64,000 nucleotides of DNA, taken from NCBI RefSeq assembly GCF_000373565.1, contig NZ_KB891808.1, positions 62,001 to 126,000 of the forward strand, read 5' to 3'. The position numbers were made by a program, and so were the translations under genes. How positions within the stretch are numbered: the stretch's first letter is position 1; each line of letters opens with the position of its first letter. The stretch is from Streptomyces sp. HmicA12. GTDB lineage: Bacteria > Actinomycetota > Actinomycetes > Streptomycetales > Streptomycetaceae. The notes below the pieces were generated by a model. It saw nothing but the letters and a program-made list of their open reading frames with translations. It was not told the origin of the DNA and ran no database searches. This document shows positions 15,692 through 25,058 of this stretch, piece by piece.

Positions 15692-16342
15692 GTGCACAAA
15701 GCAGTCGCGGGGGCGTACGCAACCGGAGCCGTGGCGGGGGCGGCCGGGGTGAGGTTCCCCCGACAGCGCTCGGTGCGGGACCTGCGCGGGCGTGACGGCC
15801 GCACACCGCGCCGGATCGGCTTCGCGGCGGGCGACCTCGTCGTTCTCTCGGGCCTGCCCGGCAGCGGCAAGTCGACCCTGATGCGGCGGGCGGTCACCGT
15901 CGTGCGCATCGACTCCCAGGACACGCGCGAGCGCTGGGCGGAGCGCATGCCGCGCCTCGTGCCGTACGCGCTGTACCGCCCGCTCGTCCGGCTCGCGCAC
16001 TACGCGGGCCTGCGCCGGGCGATGCGCTCGGGCGCCAGCGTCGTCGTGCACGACTGCGGTACCCAGGCCTGGGTACGCCGCTGGGTGACGCGCACGGCCC
16101 GGCGCCGCGGCGCCGCCGTCCACCTGCTGCTGCTCGACGTGCCGCCGGACCTGGCCCTGGAGGGCCAGCGCGACCGGGGCCGCGGCGTCTCGCGGTACGC
16201 CTTCGCGCGGCACCGCAGAGCGGTCACCGCGCTCGTCACGTCGACGGAGCGCGGAGATCTGCCGGTCGGGATCGAGTCGGCGGTGCTGCTCGACCGGGCG
16301 GCGACGGACGTGCTGGGCGGGATCACGTTCCAGGAGGGCTGA
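15692..16342 (+). CDS. Small P-loop (AAA/kinase-like) ATPase
   Basis: 216 residues from GTG 15692, chosen for GGGAGG nine bases upstream. A Walker A loop GLPGSGKST lies at residues 54-62 in a chain resembling zeta-toxin/polynucleotide-kinase-type proteins (VVLSGLPGSGKSTLMRRA, then VRIDSQDTRERW). A later basic helix (RDRGRGVSRYAFARHRRAV) could be a lid. Likely an ATP-dependent phosphotransferase or nucleotide-binding protein of unknown substrate. It is divergent from the riboswitch operon. A promoter-like TTGTAG-16 bp-TACACT ends at about 15648. Confidence 0.75.
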   Translation: MHKAVAGAYATGAVAGAAGVRFPRQRSVRDLRGRDGRTPRRIGFAAGDLVVLSGLPGSGKSTLMRRAVTVVRIDSQDTRERWAERMPRLVPYALYRPLVRLAHYAGLRRAMRSGASVVVHDCGTQAWVRRWVTRTARRRGAAVHLLLLDVPPDLALEGQRDRGRGVSRYAFARHRRAVTALVTSTERGDLPVGIESAVLLDRAATDVLGGITFQEG

Positions 16343-16432
16343 GGCGGCCCGTCGGCGGGGGCGTACGGGTTAGGGTCGGGCGCGTGCCGGCAGCGGCCGC
16401 GCACGGGCAGAGCAGCAGAGGTTGAAGGCAGC

Positions 16433-17251
16433 ATGGAGACGCCGGGCGTCCCGGAGCAGGGACACGAGCACCACCCGCAAGGACACGAGGGCGGCGCGCA
16501 CGCCCACCCGCGGCCGGAGCACGGCTGGCCGGCGAACGAGCTGGAGGAGGTCCTCTCCGCCGCGCTCGGCCGCCCCGAGGCGGGCGGCCGCATCGTCGAG
16601 GTGCTGGGCCGCAGCCACCTCTGGATCCCGCTGCCCAGGGGCGGCGGCAACGCCAGCCGGGACCTCGACCTGCCGACCCTGGAGCTCGACGGCCAGGCCT
16701 ACGTCCCCGTCTTCAGCTCCGAGCAGCAGTTCATGCAGGTCACGGGCGGCCGGATGGACTGCACGGTGGCCCCGGCCGTCGAGTTCGCCCGCGGCCTGCC
16801 GCCGCAGGTGGGCCTCGCCGTGAACCCGGACGGCGCGATCGGCGTCCCGCTGCCCCCGCCCGCCGTCGCCCAGCTGGCCCGCGGCGGCCGCACCCCGCTG
16901 GACGGCCCGGCGGGCGGCGGCCGTGTCGTGCTGTCCGAGCCGGACTGGCAGGACGACCCGGTGGACTTCCTGGCGGCGGTGCGCGAGGAGTTCGACGCGG
17001 CCGGCACCGTGCTGAGCGCCCGCCGCTGTCTCGCCGTCGTCGAGGACGGCGCACCGTCGCTGTTCATCGGCGTGGAGCTGATCGCGTGGGAGGGCCCGGC
17101 GCGGGACGTTCCGCTGGACGCGCTCGGCCGTGCGCTGGGCCGCGCACCGGTCGCGTGGCCGGTGAACCTCGTGTTCCTCGACGTCACCCAGGACCCGGTC
17201 GCCGACTGGCTGCGGGCGCACGTACGTCCGTTCTATGCGCGAGAGCGATGA
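16433..17251 (+). CDS. SseB-family protein (enhanced serine sensitivity), first copy
   Basis: 272 residues with a His/Glu-rich N-terminal tail (HEHHPQGHEGGAHAH). An SseB N-terminal domain follows (ELEEVLSAAL… YVPVFSSEQQF… GLAVNPDGAIGVPLPP), then an SseB C-terminal domain ending DPVADWLRAHVRPFYARE. SseB was named for serine sensitivity when overproduced in E. coli; its biochemical role is unclear. The position next to the sdaA-glyA-gcv serine/glycine genes is suggestive. A second SseB-type gene follows 117 bp downstream. Confidence 0.8.
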   Translation: METPGVPEQGHEHHPQGHEGGAHAHPRPEHGWPANELEEVLSAALGRPEAGGRIVEVLGRSHLWIPLPRGGGNASRDLDLPTLELDGQAYVPVFSSEQQFMQVTGGRMDCTVAPAVEFARGLPPQVGLAVNPDGAIGVPLPPPAVAQLARGGRTPLDGPAGGGRVVLSEPDWQDDPVDFLAAVREEFDAAGTVLSARRCLAVVEDGAPSLFIGVELIAWEGPARDVPLDALGRALGRAPVAWPVNLVFLDVTQDPVADWLRAHVRPFYARER

Positions 17252-17368
17252 CACGGTCCGTCAAGTCGGTGTCAGTAACGCCGCTTAAGCTGGTTTCATG
17301 ACCTGACCGGGCGGCGTCGCGCCCCCGGTCACGGGCGGACACGGATGTTCACGAAGGGGCGGTTACGG

Positions 17369-18169
17369 GTGAGCGCGTCGGGCACGGCCGCGGCCGGACA
17401 GGTCGAGCACATGCTGCGCCAGGTGACTCCCGGGCGCTACGACGCGTACGAGTCGCTCCTGAAGGCCCTCGCCGACCCGGCGGCGGGCCAGGTCTGGATG
17501 CTGCTCTGGCACGGCCAGGCCGGCTCCCCGGACGCCCAGTACGGGAACATGGAGGTGGATGGTTTCTCCTACGCCCCCTGTGTCACCTCCGCCCAGGAAC
17601 TCTCCGCGTCCGGCTGGTCGCGCGCGTACGAGGTGGTCGGTGGTGTCGACGCGGCCCGCACGCTCTACCCCGACCACTACGGCCTCTGGCTGAACCCGCA
17701 CGCGCCCGGCGGCGGCGTCGGCGTCCCCTGGCTCGACCTGCGCCGGATCGCGGGCGGCCTGGACCGCCAGCCCGCGGGCCCGCTCCGCCTCTCCGAGCCG
17801 GCCATCGAGATCTCCCAGTTCTACGCGTTGCTGGCGCAGAACGCCCACCGCACGACCGCGGTCCGCTCGCTGCGCCGCGCCTGGGTGCAGCCCGCGCTCG
17901 GCGCCCCGTACCTCGCCATCGGCCTCGACGTGTACGACACGTCGCCCGCGTCGGTGGACTCGGTGCGCGCGATGATGCAGCAGTCCATCGCGGCGGTGCC
18001 GGACGGCCTGCCGGTCTCGACCGTCGCCATGTCGGACGAGTACGACCCGGTGGCGATGTGGCTGCGGGCCAACGCCCGGCCGTTCTACGACCGCGAGGCG
18101 CACGTCGCTCCCGCGGGGCAGGCCGGTGGCGGGTACGGCTACCCGCCGCCCCACGGTGCGTCGTACTGA
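17369..18169 (+). CDS. SseB-family protein, second copy
   Basis: 266 residues from GTG 17369, which has GAAGGGG about nine bases upstream; an in-frame ATG at 17345 lacks one. The chain has GQVWMLLWHGQAGSPDAQYGN and WLDLRRIAGGLDR segments. It ends with the same motif as the preceding gene (DPVAMWLRANARPFYDRE versus DPVADWLRAHVRPFYARE), so the pair arose by ancient duplication of the C-terminal domain. A Gly/Tyr/Pro-rich tail follows. The function is as uncertain as for its neighbour. Confidence 0.75.
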   Translation: MSASGTAAAGQVEHMLRQVTPGRYDAYESLLKALADPAAGQVWMLLWHGQAGSPDAQYGNMEVDGFSYAPCVTSAQELSASGWSRAYEVVGGVDAARTLYPDHYGLWLNPHAPGGGVGVPWLDLRRIAGGLDRQPAGPLRLSEPAIEISQFYALLAQNAHRTTAVRSLRRAWVQPALGAPYLAIGLDVYDTSPASVDSVRAMMQQSIAAVPDGLPVSTVAMSDEYDPVAMWLRANARPFYDREAHVAPAGQAGGGYGYPPPHGASY

Positions 18170-18541
18170 CCGCCTTTGTCCTGAATCGCCGGACGGCCCG
18201 CCGAACCTCGGATCCCCCTCAACCCCGGTTGCTCGGCGGTCATTTCGGGAAGAGGCCGGTTGGGGGCAGGAAAGACGCTTGTGCCCGGCAATGTCCGGTC
18301 CGGAGCCGCTTCGACCCCAACTGCCCACTGTCCGACCCCCGTTCACGACCGTCCGGATAACGGAACCCCCCAGACAGCATCACGTTTAGGTTTCCTTTCG
18401 CCGTCAAGTCTGGCCCCTGGTCACACGCAGGTTGAAGACTCCCGCTCCAAGGGGCATCGCCTCTGTGTACGACGGACTGAACCGCCGCTACAGCGGCAAG
18501 TGCGGGCCGGTCACCGCCGGTTGAGAGGGGTCCTTGCCACG
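18170..18541. other. 372-bp intergenic region before the dpp/opp operon
   Basis: No gene or RNA is recognisable. It should hold the promoter of the transporter operon; no confident -10/-35 pair or known riboswitch was seen. Confidence 0.4.
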
Positions 18542-19546
18542 ATGACGGCACCATTGCACGACACGACCACGGAAGCGGAACCGACCGCTCCGGTCGAAGC
18601 TGCCGCGAGTGAGCCGGGCCGCAAGGTCGAGGGCCGGTCGCTGAAGCAGATCGCCTGGAGCCGCCTGAAGCGGGACAAGGTCGCCCTGGGCGGTGGCATC
18701 GTTGTCGTCCTGCTGATCCTGGTCGCGGTCTTCGCCCCGCTCATCGTCGGCCTGCTGGGCCATCCGCCCAACGACTTCCACCAGGACAAGCTGGACCCGC
18801 TGACGAACCTGCCCACCGGCTCGTTCGGCGGCGTCAGCAGCGACTACCTCTTCGGCGTCGAACCGAACAAGGGCCGCGACGTCTTCAGCCGTGTCGTCTA
18901 CGGCGCCCGCATCTCGCTGCTCGTCGCCTTCCTCGCGGCGATCGTCGCCGTCGTGCTCGGCACGATCTTCGGCGTCGTCGCGGGTTACTTCGGCGGCTGG
19001 ATCGACTCGGTCATCAGCCGGGTCATGGACGTGCTGCTCGCCTTCCCGCAGCTGCTCTTCATCATCTCGCTGGTCTCGGTCCTCCCCGACGACCTGCTCG
19101 GCCTGACCGGCACCGGCGTCCGCGTCGCCATCCTGGTCCTGGTCATCGGCTTCTTCGGCTGGCCCTACGTCGGCCGTATCGTCCGGGGCCAGACCCTCTC
19201 GCTGCGCGAGCGCGAGTACGTGGAGGCGGCCCGCTCGCTCGGCGGCGGCAGCCGGTACATCCTGCTGCGCGAGCTGCTGCCCAACCTGGTGGCCCCGATC
19301 GTCGTCTACATGACGCTGATGATCCCCACCAACATCCTCACCGAGGCCGCCCTCAGCTTCCTCGGCGCGGGTGTGCGCCCGCCGACCGCGTCCTGGGGCG
19401 GCATGCTCCGCGACGCGCTGGCGACGTACGAGCACGACCCGATGTTCATGGTCTTCCCCGGCGTCACGATCTTCGTGACCGTCCTCGCGTTCAACCTCTT
19501 CGGGGACGGGCTGCGCGACGCGCTCGACCCCAAGGGCACCCGCTAG
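18542..19546 (+). CDS. ABC transporter permease, DppC/OppC type
   Basis: 334 residues from ATG 18542 (GAGAGGGG 11 bases upstream); the longer open frame to 18260 is non-coding. An N-terminal cytoplasmic tail precedes the first membrane helix (GGGIVVVLLILVAVFAPLIVG), a large loop, and five more helices. The EAA loop that contacts the ATPases reads EYVEAARSLGGGSRYILLRE. DppC-type permeases pair with a DppB-type partner (21555) to import di- or oligopeptides. The first place of the C permease in the operon, before the binding protein, is a less common order. Confidence 0.93.
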   Translation: MTAPLHDTTTEAEPTAPVEAAASEPGRKVEGRSLKQIAWSRLKRDKVALGGGIVVVLLILVAVFAPLIVGLLGHPPNDFHQDKLDPLTNLPTGSFGGVSSDYLFGVEPNKGRDVFSRVVYGARISLLVAFLAAIVAVVLGTIFGVVAGYFGGWIDSVISRVMDVLLAFPQLLFIISLVSVLPDDLLGLTGTGVRVAILVLVIGFFGWPYVGRIVRGQTLSLREREYVEAARSLGGGSRYILLRELLPNLVAPIVVYMTLMIPTNILTEAALSFLGAGVRPPTASWGGMLRDALATYEHDPMFMVFPGVTIFVTVLAFNLFGDGLRDALDPKGTR

Positions 19547-19653
19547 GTCCTCAACAGCCCTTTTTCCAAAGGCCCCTGTCGCAACGTCAGGCGGCGCACC
19601 TCACTGGTTCCTCGGCGACTTGCCCGGACCGCGATCTCGGAGGATACGAGAAA

Positions 19654-21423
19654 ATGCCCACAGGTATTCCCAAGCGACGGCTCGCCGCGTGCGCGGCCCT
19701 CGTCGTCGGGGCGCTGGCGGCCACTACGGCGTGCGGTGGCGGCGACAGCGACAGCAAGGACGGCGCCAAGGCGGCCGGTTTCAACGCCGCGCTGACCAAG
19801 GTCGTCAACGCGTCCGCCAAGAAGGGCGGGACGCTGAAGTTCGTCGGCAAGCAGGACTTCGACTCCCTGGACCCGCAGCGCTCGTACTACGGCATGACCT
19901 GGGACTTCATGCGGTACTACACCCGCACCCTGGTCACCTACGACACCAAGCCGGGCAACGGCTCCAACAAGCTGGTCGGCGACCTGGCCACCGCGCCCGC
20001 CACCGTCTCGGACGACGGCAAGACCTACACGTACAAGCTGCGTGACGGCCTGACCTGGGAGGACGGCTCCAAGCTGACCTCCAAGGACGTCAAGTACGGC
20101 ATCGAGCGCATCTGGGCCACCGACGTCATCACCGGCGGCCCCGGCTACCTGCGCTCCACCCTCGACCCCAAGGGCGCGTACAAGGGCCCGTACAAGGACA
20201 AGTCGAAGGACAAGCTGGGCCTGAAGGCGATCGAGACGCCCGACGACCAGACCATCGTCTTCCACCTGCCCAAGGCGAACGGCGACTTCGAGCAGATGCT
20301 CGCCATGCCGACCGGCGCCCCGGTGCCGCAGAAGGCCGACACCGCCGCGAAGTACACGCAGAAGCCGATGTCGTCCGGCCCGTACAAGATCCAGAGCTAC
20401 AACGCGGGCAAGAGCCTGACGCTGGTGCGCAACACGGCCTGGAAGAAGTCGTCCGACCCGATCCGCCCGGCCCTGCCGAACAAGATCACGGTCACCATCT
20501 CCTCCAACCTGGAGGAGAACGACAAGCGCCTGATGGCCGGCGACTACGACGTCGACGTCAACGGCACGGGCATGACCCAGTCGGGCCGCGTCTCGGCCGT
20601 CCAGGACCACAAGGACAACGTCGACAACGTCCAGACGTCCTTCGTGCGTTACGTGGCCCTGGTCACCGCCGCCAAGCCGCTGGACAACGTCGAGTGCCGC
20701 AAGGCCGTCTTCTACGGCACCGACTTCGCCAGCCTCCAGCAGTCGCGCGGCGGCAAGGTGGCCGGTGGCGAGATCGCCAACTCCACCTTCCCGACGTCCA
20801 TCCCGGGCTACAGCGACTACGACCCGTACGGCATCCTCGCCCGCAAGGGCAAGCCGGACGCGGCCAAGGCCAAGGACGCGCTGAAGAAGTGCGGCAAGCC
20901 GAACGGCTTCTCCACCAAGATCTCGGCCCGCAGCAACAACCCGGGTGAGGTCGACGCCGCCGAGGCGCTGCAGGCGTCGCTCGGCAAGGTCGGCATCAAG
21001 CTGACGATCGACTCGATCGACGGCGCCCAGTCGTCCTCGATCACCGGCTCGCCGAAGGTCGTCAAGTCCCGTGGCTACGGCATGACGATGAGCGGCTGGG
21101 GCCCCGACTTCAACTCCGGCCAGGGTTACGCGCAGCCGCTGTTCGACAGCCGCTTCATCTTCCCGACCGGTAACTACAACGAGTCGCAGATCAAGGACAA
21201 GAAGGTCGACCAGCTCTTCGACGACGCGATCGGCACCACCGATCTGGCCAAGGCGAAGCAGCTCTACACCGACCTGGACCACGAGATCCTGGACCAGGCG
21301 TACTGGATGCCCTTCATCTACGAGAAGAACATCTCGTGGCGCAGCACCCGCCTGACCAACGTGTACTCGTCCGCGGCGTACAGCGGTCGCTACGACTACG
21401 TGACGCTGGGTGTCAACAAGTAG
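19654..21423 (+). CDS. ABC transporter substrate-binding lipoprotein, peptide family 5
   Basis: 589 residues, ATG with GGAGGA nine bases upstream. Residues 1-27 are a lipoprotein signal ending LAATTAC with Cys27 the lipid site, followed by GGGDSDSKDG. The body is SBP_bac_5 (FDSLDPQRSYYGMTWDF, LTWEDGSKLTSKDVKYGIERIW, PMSSGPYKI). It captures peptides outside the membrane and delivers them to the permeases at 18542 and 21555. In Streptomyces, dpp/opp uptake can also influence development. A strong hairpin follows the gene (21509-21543), consistent with higher binding-protein than permease expression. Confidence 0.94.
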   Translation: MPTGIPKRRLAACAALVVGALAATTACGGGDSDSKDGAKAAGFNAALTKVVNASAKKGGTLKFVGKQDFDSLDPQRSYYGMTWDFMRYYTRTLVTYDTKPGNGSNKLVGDLATAPATVSDDGKTYTYKLRDGLTWEDGSKLTSKDVKYGIERIWATDVITGGPGYLRSTLDPKGAYKGPYKDKSKDKLGLKAIETPDDQTIVFHLPKANGDFEQMLAMPTGAPVPQKADTAAKYTQKPMSSGPYKIQSYNAGKSLTLVRNTAWKKSSDPIRPALPNKITVTISSNLEENDKRLMAGDYDVDVNGTGMTQSGRVSAVQDHKDNVDNVQTSFVRYVALVTAAKPLDNVECRKAVFYGTDFASLQQSRGGKVAGGEIANSTFPTSIPGYSDYDPYGILARKGKPDAAKAKDALKKCGKPNGFSTKISARSNNPGEVDAAEALQASLGKVGIKLTIDSIDGAQSSSITGSPKVVKSRGYGMTMSGWGPDFNSGQGYAQPLFDSRFIFPTGNYNESQIKDKKVDQLFDDAIGTTDLAKAKQLYTDLDHEILDQAYWMPFIYEKNISWRSTRLTNVYSSAAYSGRYDYVTLGVNK

Positions 21424-21508
21424 TCGTCCATCACGGTCCTTCCGGTCGATGAGCCGATCCCGCTCATACCGTCGAAACCCCGCCAGTCCGAAGGGCAGGT
21501 GATGGCCT

Positions 21509-21543
21509 CGGCGGCGGGGACCCCGAACGGGTCCCCGCCGCCG
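21509..21543 (+). terminator. Very strong intercistronic hairpin between binding protein and permease genes
   Basis: GGCGGCGGGGACCC (21510-21523) pairs perfectly with GGGTCCCCGCCGCC (21529-21542) over the loop CGAAC, plus one outer C-G pair. It ends 12 bases before the permease GTG and there is no T-run or separate ribosome-binding site. It probably protects the upstream 3' end and lowers permease translation or transcription. Confidence 0.75.
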
Positions 21544-21554
21544 GGCCGCGCACA

Positions 21555-22556
21555 GTGCTTGCTTATCTCATCCGGCGCCTGTTCGCCGTCGTCATCATGG
21601 TGCTGATCGTGTTGTTCGCGACCTTCACCATCTTCTTCATGCTGCCCAAATGGGCGGGGCAGGACGTCGCCGTCCTCTTCGCCGGCAAGGCCACCAGCCC
21701 CGAGGCGCTGGACGGCATCCGGGTCAAGCTGGGCCTCAACGACCCGCTGCTCGTGCAGTTCTGGGACTTCGTCAAGGGCATCCCGCTGGGCCGCGACTAC
21801 GCCAACGGCGCCGATGTCACCCACTGTCCCGCCCCCTGCTTCGGGTACTCCTTCCGCACGGAGGAGCCCGTGTGGAACACGCTCAAGCAGGACGCGCCCA
21901 TCACCGGCGCCCTGGCGCTCGGCGCCTGCGTCCTGTGGCTCGTCGGCGGTGTCGCCACCGGCGTCACCTCCGCCCTCAAGCGCGGCACCTTCTGGGACCG
22001 CGCCGCGATGACCACCGCCCTCGGCGGCGTCTCGCTCCCCGTCTTCTTCACCGGCATGGTCGCGATGGGCATCTTCGTGCACACCCTGGGCTGGGTGCAC
22101 ATCGCCGACTCGCTGTCCACGGACGACTCGATCGGTACGTGGCTGCAGACGCTGATCCTGCCGTGGATCGTGCTCGCCTTCCTCAACGCCGCGATGTACG
22201 CGAGACTCACCCGCGCCACCATGCTGGAGATCCTCGGCGAGGACTACATCCGCACGGCGCGCGCCAAGGGGCTCGGCGAGTCCGCCGTCATCACCCGGCA
22301 CGCGCTGCGCTCCGCGATGACACCGATCCTCACCGTCTTCGGACTCGACCTCGGCGTGCTGCTCGGCGGCGCCGTGCTCACCGAGTCCACGTTCAACCTG
22401 CCGGGGCTCGGCCTCGAAGCCGTGCAGGCCATCAGCAACAAGGACCTGCCCGTGATCCTCGGCGTGACGCTCTTCGCGGCTCTCGCGATCGCCGTCGCCA
22501 ACCTCGTCGTGGACCTTCTGTACGCCGTCATCGACCCGCGAGTGAGGCTGGGATGA
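21555..22556 (+). CDS. ABC transporter permease, DppB/OppB type
   Basis: 333 residues from GTG 21555. Six membrane helices (first YLIRRLFAVVIMVLIVLFATF) and an EAA loop (DYIRTARAKGLGESAVITRH) place it in the DppB family. It forms the channel with the DppC-type permease. No Shine-Dalgarno sequence is visible before the GTG, and a 15-bp hairpin ends 12 bases upstream, so translation may depend on passage of ribosomes or on unfolding. Its stop overlaps the next start as ATGA. Confidence 0.93.
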   Translation: MLAYLIRRLFAVVIMVLIVLFATFTIFFMLPKWAGQDVAVLFAGKATSPEALDGIRVKLGLNDPLLVQFWDFVKGIPLGRDYANGADVTHCPAPCFGYSFRTEEPVWNTLKQDAPITGALALGACVLWLVGGVATGVTSALKRGTFWDRAAMTTALGGVSLPVFFTGMVAMGIFVHTLGWVHIADSLSTDDSIGTWLQTLILPWIVLAFLNAAMYARLTRATMLEILGEDYIRTARAKGLGESAVITRHALRSAMTPILTVFGLDLGVLLGGAVLTESTFNLPGLGLEAVQAISNKDLPVILGVTLFAALAIAVANLVVDLLYAVIDPRVRLG

Positions 22557-23650
22557 CCCAATTGCACAAGACCGGAGCGGCGGTCGGCGAACCCGTCGCC
22601 GCTTCCGGCGCCCCCAGCGCCTTCCTCGAGGTCCGTGACCTCAAGGTGCACTTCCCGACCGACGACGGCCTGGTCAAGTCCGTCGACGGGCTCTCCTTCA
22701 CCCTGGAGAAGGGGCGCACCCTCGGCATCGTCGGCGAGTCCGGATCGGGCAAGTCCGTCACGTCGCTCGGCATCATGGGCCTGCACACCGCGGGCCAGTA
22801 CGGCCGCCGCAAGGCGCAGATCAGCGGCGAGATCTGGCTCGAGGGCACGGAGCTGCTCTCCGGCGACCAGGACAAGGTGCGCAAGCTCCGCGGCCGCGAC
22901 ATGGCGATGATCTTCCAGGACCCGCTGTCCGCGCTGCACCCGTACTACTCGATCGGCAAGCAGATCGTGGAGGCCTACCGGGTCCACCACGACGTCGACA
23001 AGAAGACCGCCCGCAGGCGCGCGATCGAGATGCTCGACCGGGTCGGCATCCCCCAGCCCGACAAGCGGGTCGACGCCTACCCGCACGAGTTCTCCGGCGG
23101 TATGCGCCAGCGCGCGATGATCGCCATGGCGCTGGTGAACAACCCCGAGCTGCTGATCGCCGACGAGCCGACCACGGCCCTCGACGTGACCGTGCAGGCC
23201 CAGATCCTCGACCTGATCCGGGACCTCCAGAAGGAGTTCGGCTCGGCCGTCATCATGATCACGCACGACCTGGGCGTCGTCGCGGAGATGGCCGACGAAC
23301 TCCTCGTCATGTACGGCGGCCGGTGCGTCGAGCGCGGCACCGCCACGGAGGTCTTCACCGAGCCCCAGCACCCGTACACCTGGGGCCTGCTGGGTTCGAT
23401 GCCGCGCATCGACCGGGACCAGACCGAGCGGCTCATCCCGGTCAAGGGCTCCCCGCCCAGCCTGATCAACCTGCCGAACGGCTGCGCCTTCAACCCGCGC
23501 TGCCCGTACGCGGACATCCCCAAGGACAACATCACCCGTACCGAGCGCCCCGAACTGCGCGAGGTCGGCTCCGGTCACTTCTCCGCCTGCCACATGTCGG
23601 CCGAGGAGCGGGAGCGGATCTGGACCGAAGAGATTGCGCCGAAGCTGTGA
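22553..23650 (+). CDS. ABC transporter ATP-binding protein, DppD/OppD type
   Basis: 365 residues from ATG 22553, overlapping the permease stop by four bases. Walker A GESGSGKS, the Q-loop in FQDPLSALHP, the signature SGGMRQR, Walker B LLIADEPT and the switch histidine in ITHDLG are all present. The C-terminal oligopeptide-transporter domain has the cysteine cluster CAFNPRCPY…C seen in OppD/DppD, which can hold an iron-sulfur centre in some homologues. It energises peptide import together with the ATPase at 23647. Confidence 0.95.
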   Translation: MTQLHKTGAAVGEPVAASGAPSAFLEVRDLKVHFPTDDGLVKSVDGLSFTLEKGRTLGIVGESGSGKSVTSLGIMGLHTAGQYGRRKAQISGEIWLEGTELLSGDQDKVRKLRGRDMAMIFQDPLSALHPYYSIGKQIVEAYRVHHDVDKKTARRRAIEMLDRVGIPQPDKRVDAYPHEFSGGMRQRAMIAMALVNNPELLIADEPTTALDVTVQAQILDLIRDLQKEFGSAVIMITHDLGVVAEMADELLVMYGGRCVERGTATEVFTEPQHPYTWGLLGSMPRIDRDQTERLIPVKGSPPSLINLPNGCAFNPRCPYADIPKDNITRTERPELREVGSGHFSACHMSAEERERIWTEEIAPKL

Positions 23651-24861
23651 CGGACGCCAAAGGACCCGAGACCGAGATGACGCCCTCTTCGATCCCCCAG
23701 CAGGCCACCGACTCGCCCGCCACCTCGCCGAACCCGGCCAAGGGCGAGCCGCTGCTCAAGGTCGAGAACCTGGTCAAGCACTTCCCGATCAAGAAGGGCC
23801 TGCTCAAGCGGCAGGTCGCCGCGGTGCAGGCGGTCGACGGCCTGTCCTTCGACGTCCGCGCGGGCGAGACCCTCGGCGTCGTCGGCGAGTCCGGCTGCGG
23901 CAAGTCGACCATGGGCCGGCTCATCACGCGGCTGCTCGAACCGACCGCGGGCCGGGTCGAGTTCGAGGGCCAGGACATCACGCACCTGAGCACCGGCGGC
24001 ATGCGTCCGCTGCGCCGCGACGTGCAGATGATCTTCCAGGACCCTTACTCGTCGCTGAACCCGCGCCACAACATCGGCACCATCGTCGGTGCCCCGTTCC
24101 GGCTGCAGGGCGTCAAGCCCGAGGGCGGCGTGAAGCGGGCGGTCCAGGAACTCCTGGAGAAGGTCGGCCTCAACCCCGAGCACTACAACCGCTACCCGCA
24201 CGAGTTCTCCGGCGGTCAGCGCCAGCGCATCGGCATCGCGCGGGCCCTGGCGCTCAAGCCGAAGCTGGTGGTGGCGGACGAGCCGGTCTCGGCCCTCGAC
24301 GTCTCGATCCAGGCGCAGGTCGTGAACCTCCTGGACGACCTCCAGGACGAGCTCGGCCTCACGTACGTGATCATCGCCCACGACCTCTCGGTCATCCGGC
24401 ACGTCTCGGACCGGATCGCGGTGATGTACCTCGGCAAGATCGTCGAACTCGCCGACCGCGACGACCTGTACGCGCGGCCGATGCACCCGTACACCAAGGC
24501 GCTGCTGTCCGCCGTGCCGGTGCCGGACCCCAAGCGCCGGGGCGTCAAGAGCGAGCGCATCCTGCTGCGGGGCGACGTGCCGTCCCCGATCGACCCGCCC
24601 AAGGGCTGCCGCTTCCACACGCGCTGCTGGAAGGCGACGGAGCTCTGCGCGACGAAGGAGCCCCCGCTGATTCAGCTGGACACGGGGCACCAGGTCGCCT
24701 GCCACCACCCGGAGAACGCCGCCGACCAGGCACCCGAGGACACCAAGCTCCTCTCGGTGGCCAAGGAGGCGATCGACGTGGTGACGGTGCCGGCGCCGGC
24801 GGACGTGGTCACCGAGGAGCCGTCGCCGGAGGCAGCCCCGGAGGCCCCGGAAGAGAAGTAG
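23647..24861 (+). CDS. ABC transporter ATP-binding protein, DppF/OppF type
   Basis: 404 residues from GTG 23647, chosen because it overlaps the upstream stop as GTGA; ATG 23677 is an alternative. Walker A GESGCGKST, signature SGGQRQR, Walker B LVVADEPVSALD and switch AHDLS are intact. The OppF-type C-terminus includes CRFHTRC and TGHQVACHH. An extra Pro/Glu/Val-rich tail of ~45 residues follows the normal end of the family. A GC-rich hairpin (24872) lies directly downstream and probably ends the operon. Confidence 0.95.
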   Translation: MTDAKGPETEMTPSSIPQQATDSPATSPNPAKGEPLLKVENLVKHFPIKKGLLKRQVAAVQAVDGLSFDVRAGETLGVVGESGCGKSTMGRLITRLLEPTAGRVEFEGQDITHLSTGGMRPLRRDVQMIFQDPYSSLNPRHNIGTIVGAPFRLQGVKPEGGVKRAVQELLEKVGLNPEHYNRYPHEFSGGQRQRIGIARALALKPKLVVADEPVSALDVSIQAQVVNLLDDLQDELGLTYVIIAHDLSVIRHVSDRIAVMYLGKIVELADRDDLYARPMHPYTKALLSAVPVPDPKRRGVKSERILLRGDVPSPIDPPKGCRFHTRCWKATELCATKEPPLIQLDTGHQVACHHPENAADQAPEDTKLLSVAKEAIDVVTVPAPADVVTEEPSPEAAPEAPEEK

Positions 24862-24871
24862 CCGGTGGCCC

Positions 24872-24920
24872 GCCGCCTTGGGCAGTCTGCCGCCTGGGGC
24901 GGCAGGGTGGGCAAGGCGGC
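24872..24920 (+). terminator. Nested hairpin terminator after the transporter operon
   Basis: GCCGCCTTG (24872-24880) pairs with CAAGGCGGC (24912-24920); inside, CTGCCGCC (24887-24894) pairs with GGCGGCAG (24898-24905). No T-run, as is common in Streptomyces. Confidence 0.65.
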
Positions 24921-25058
24921 ACCCCGGCGCGGGGTGAGCGTTCATGGAGGGCCCGCTGCGGCGCGGGAGCGCATAGCCCATAAGGGGCATGTACACGACC
25001 ATCCCCGAGCGGCAGAGTTCCCGTGTCCATCACACGGAACACGCTCGAAGGGACGCCC

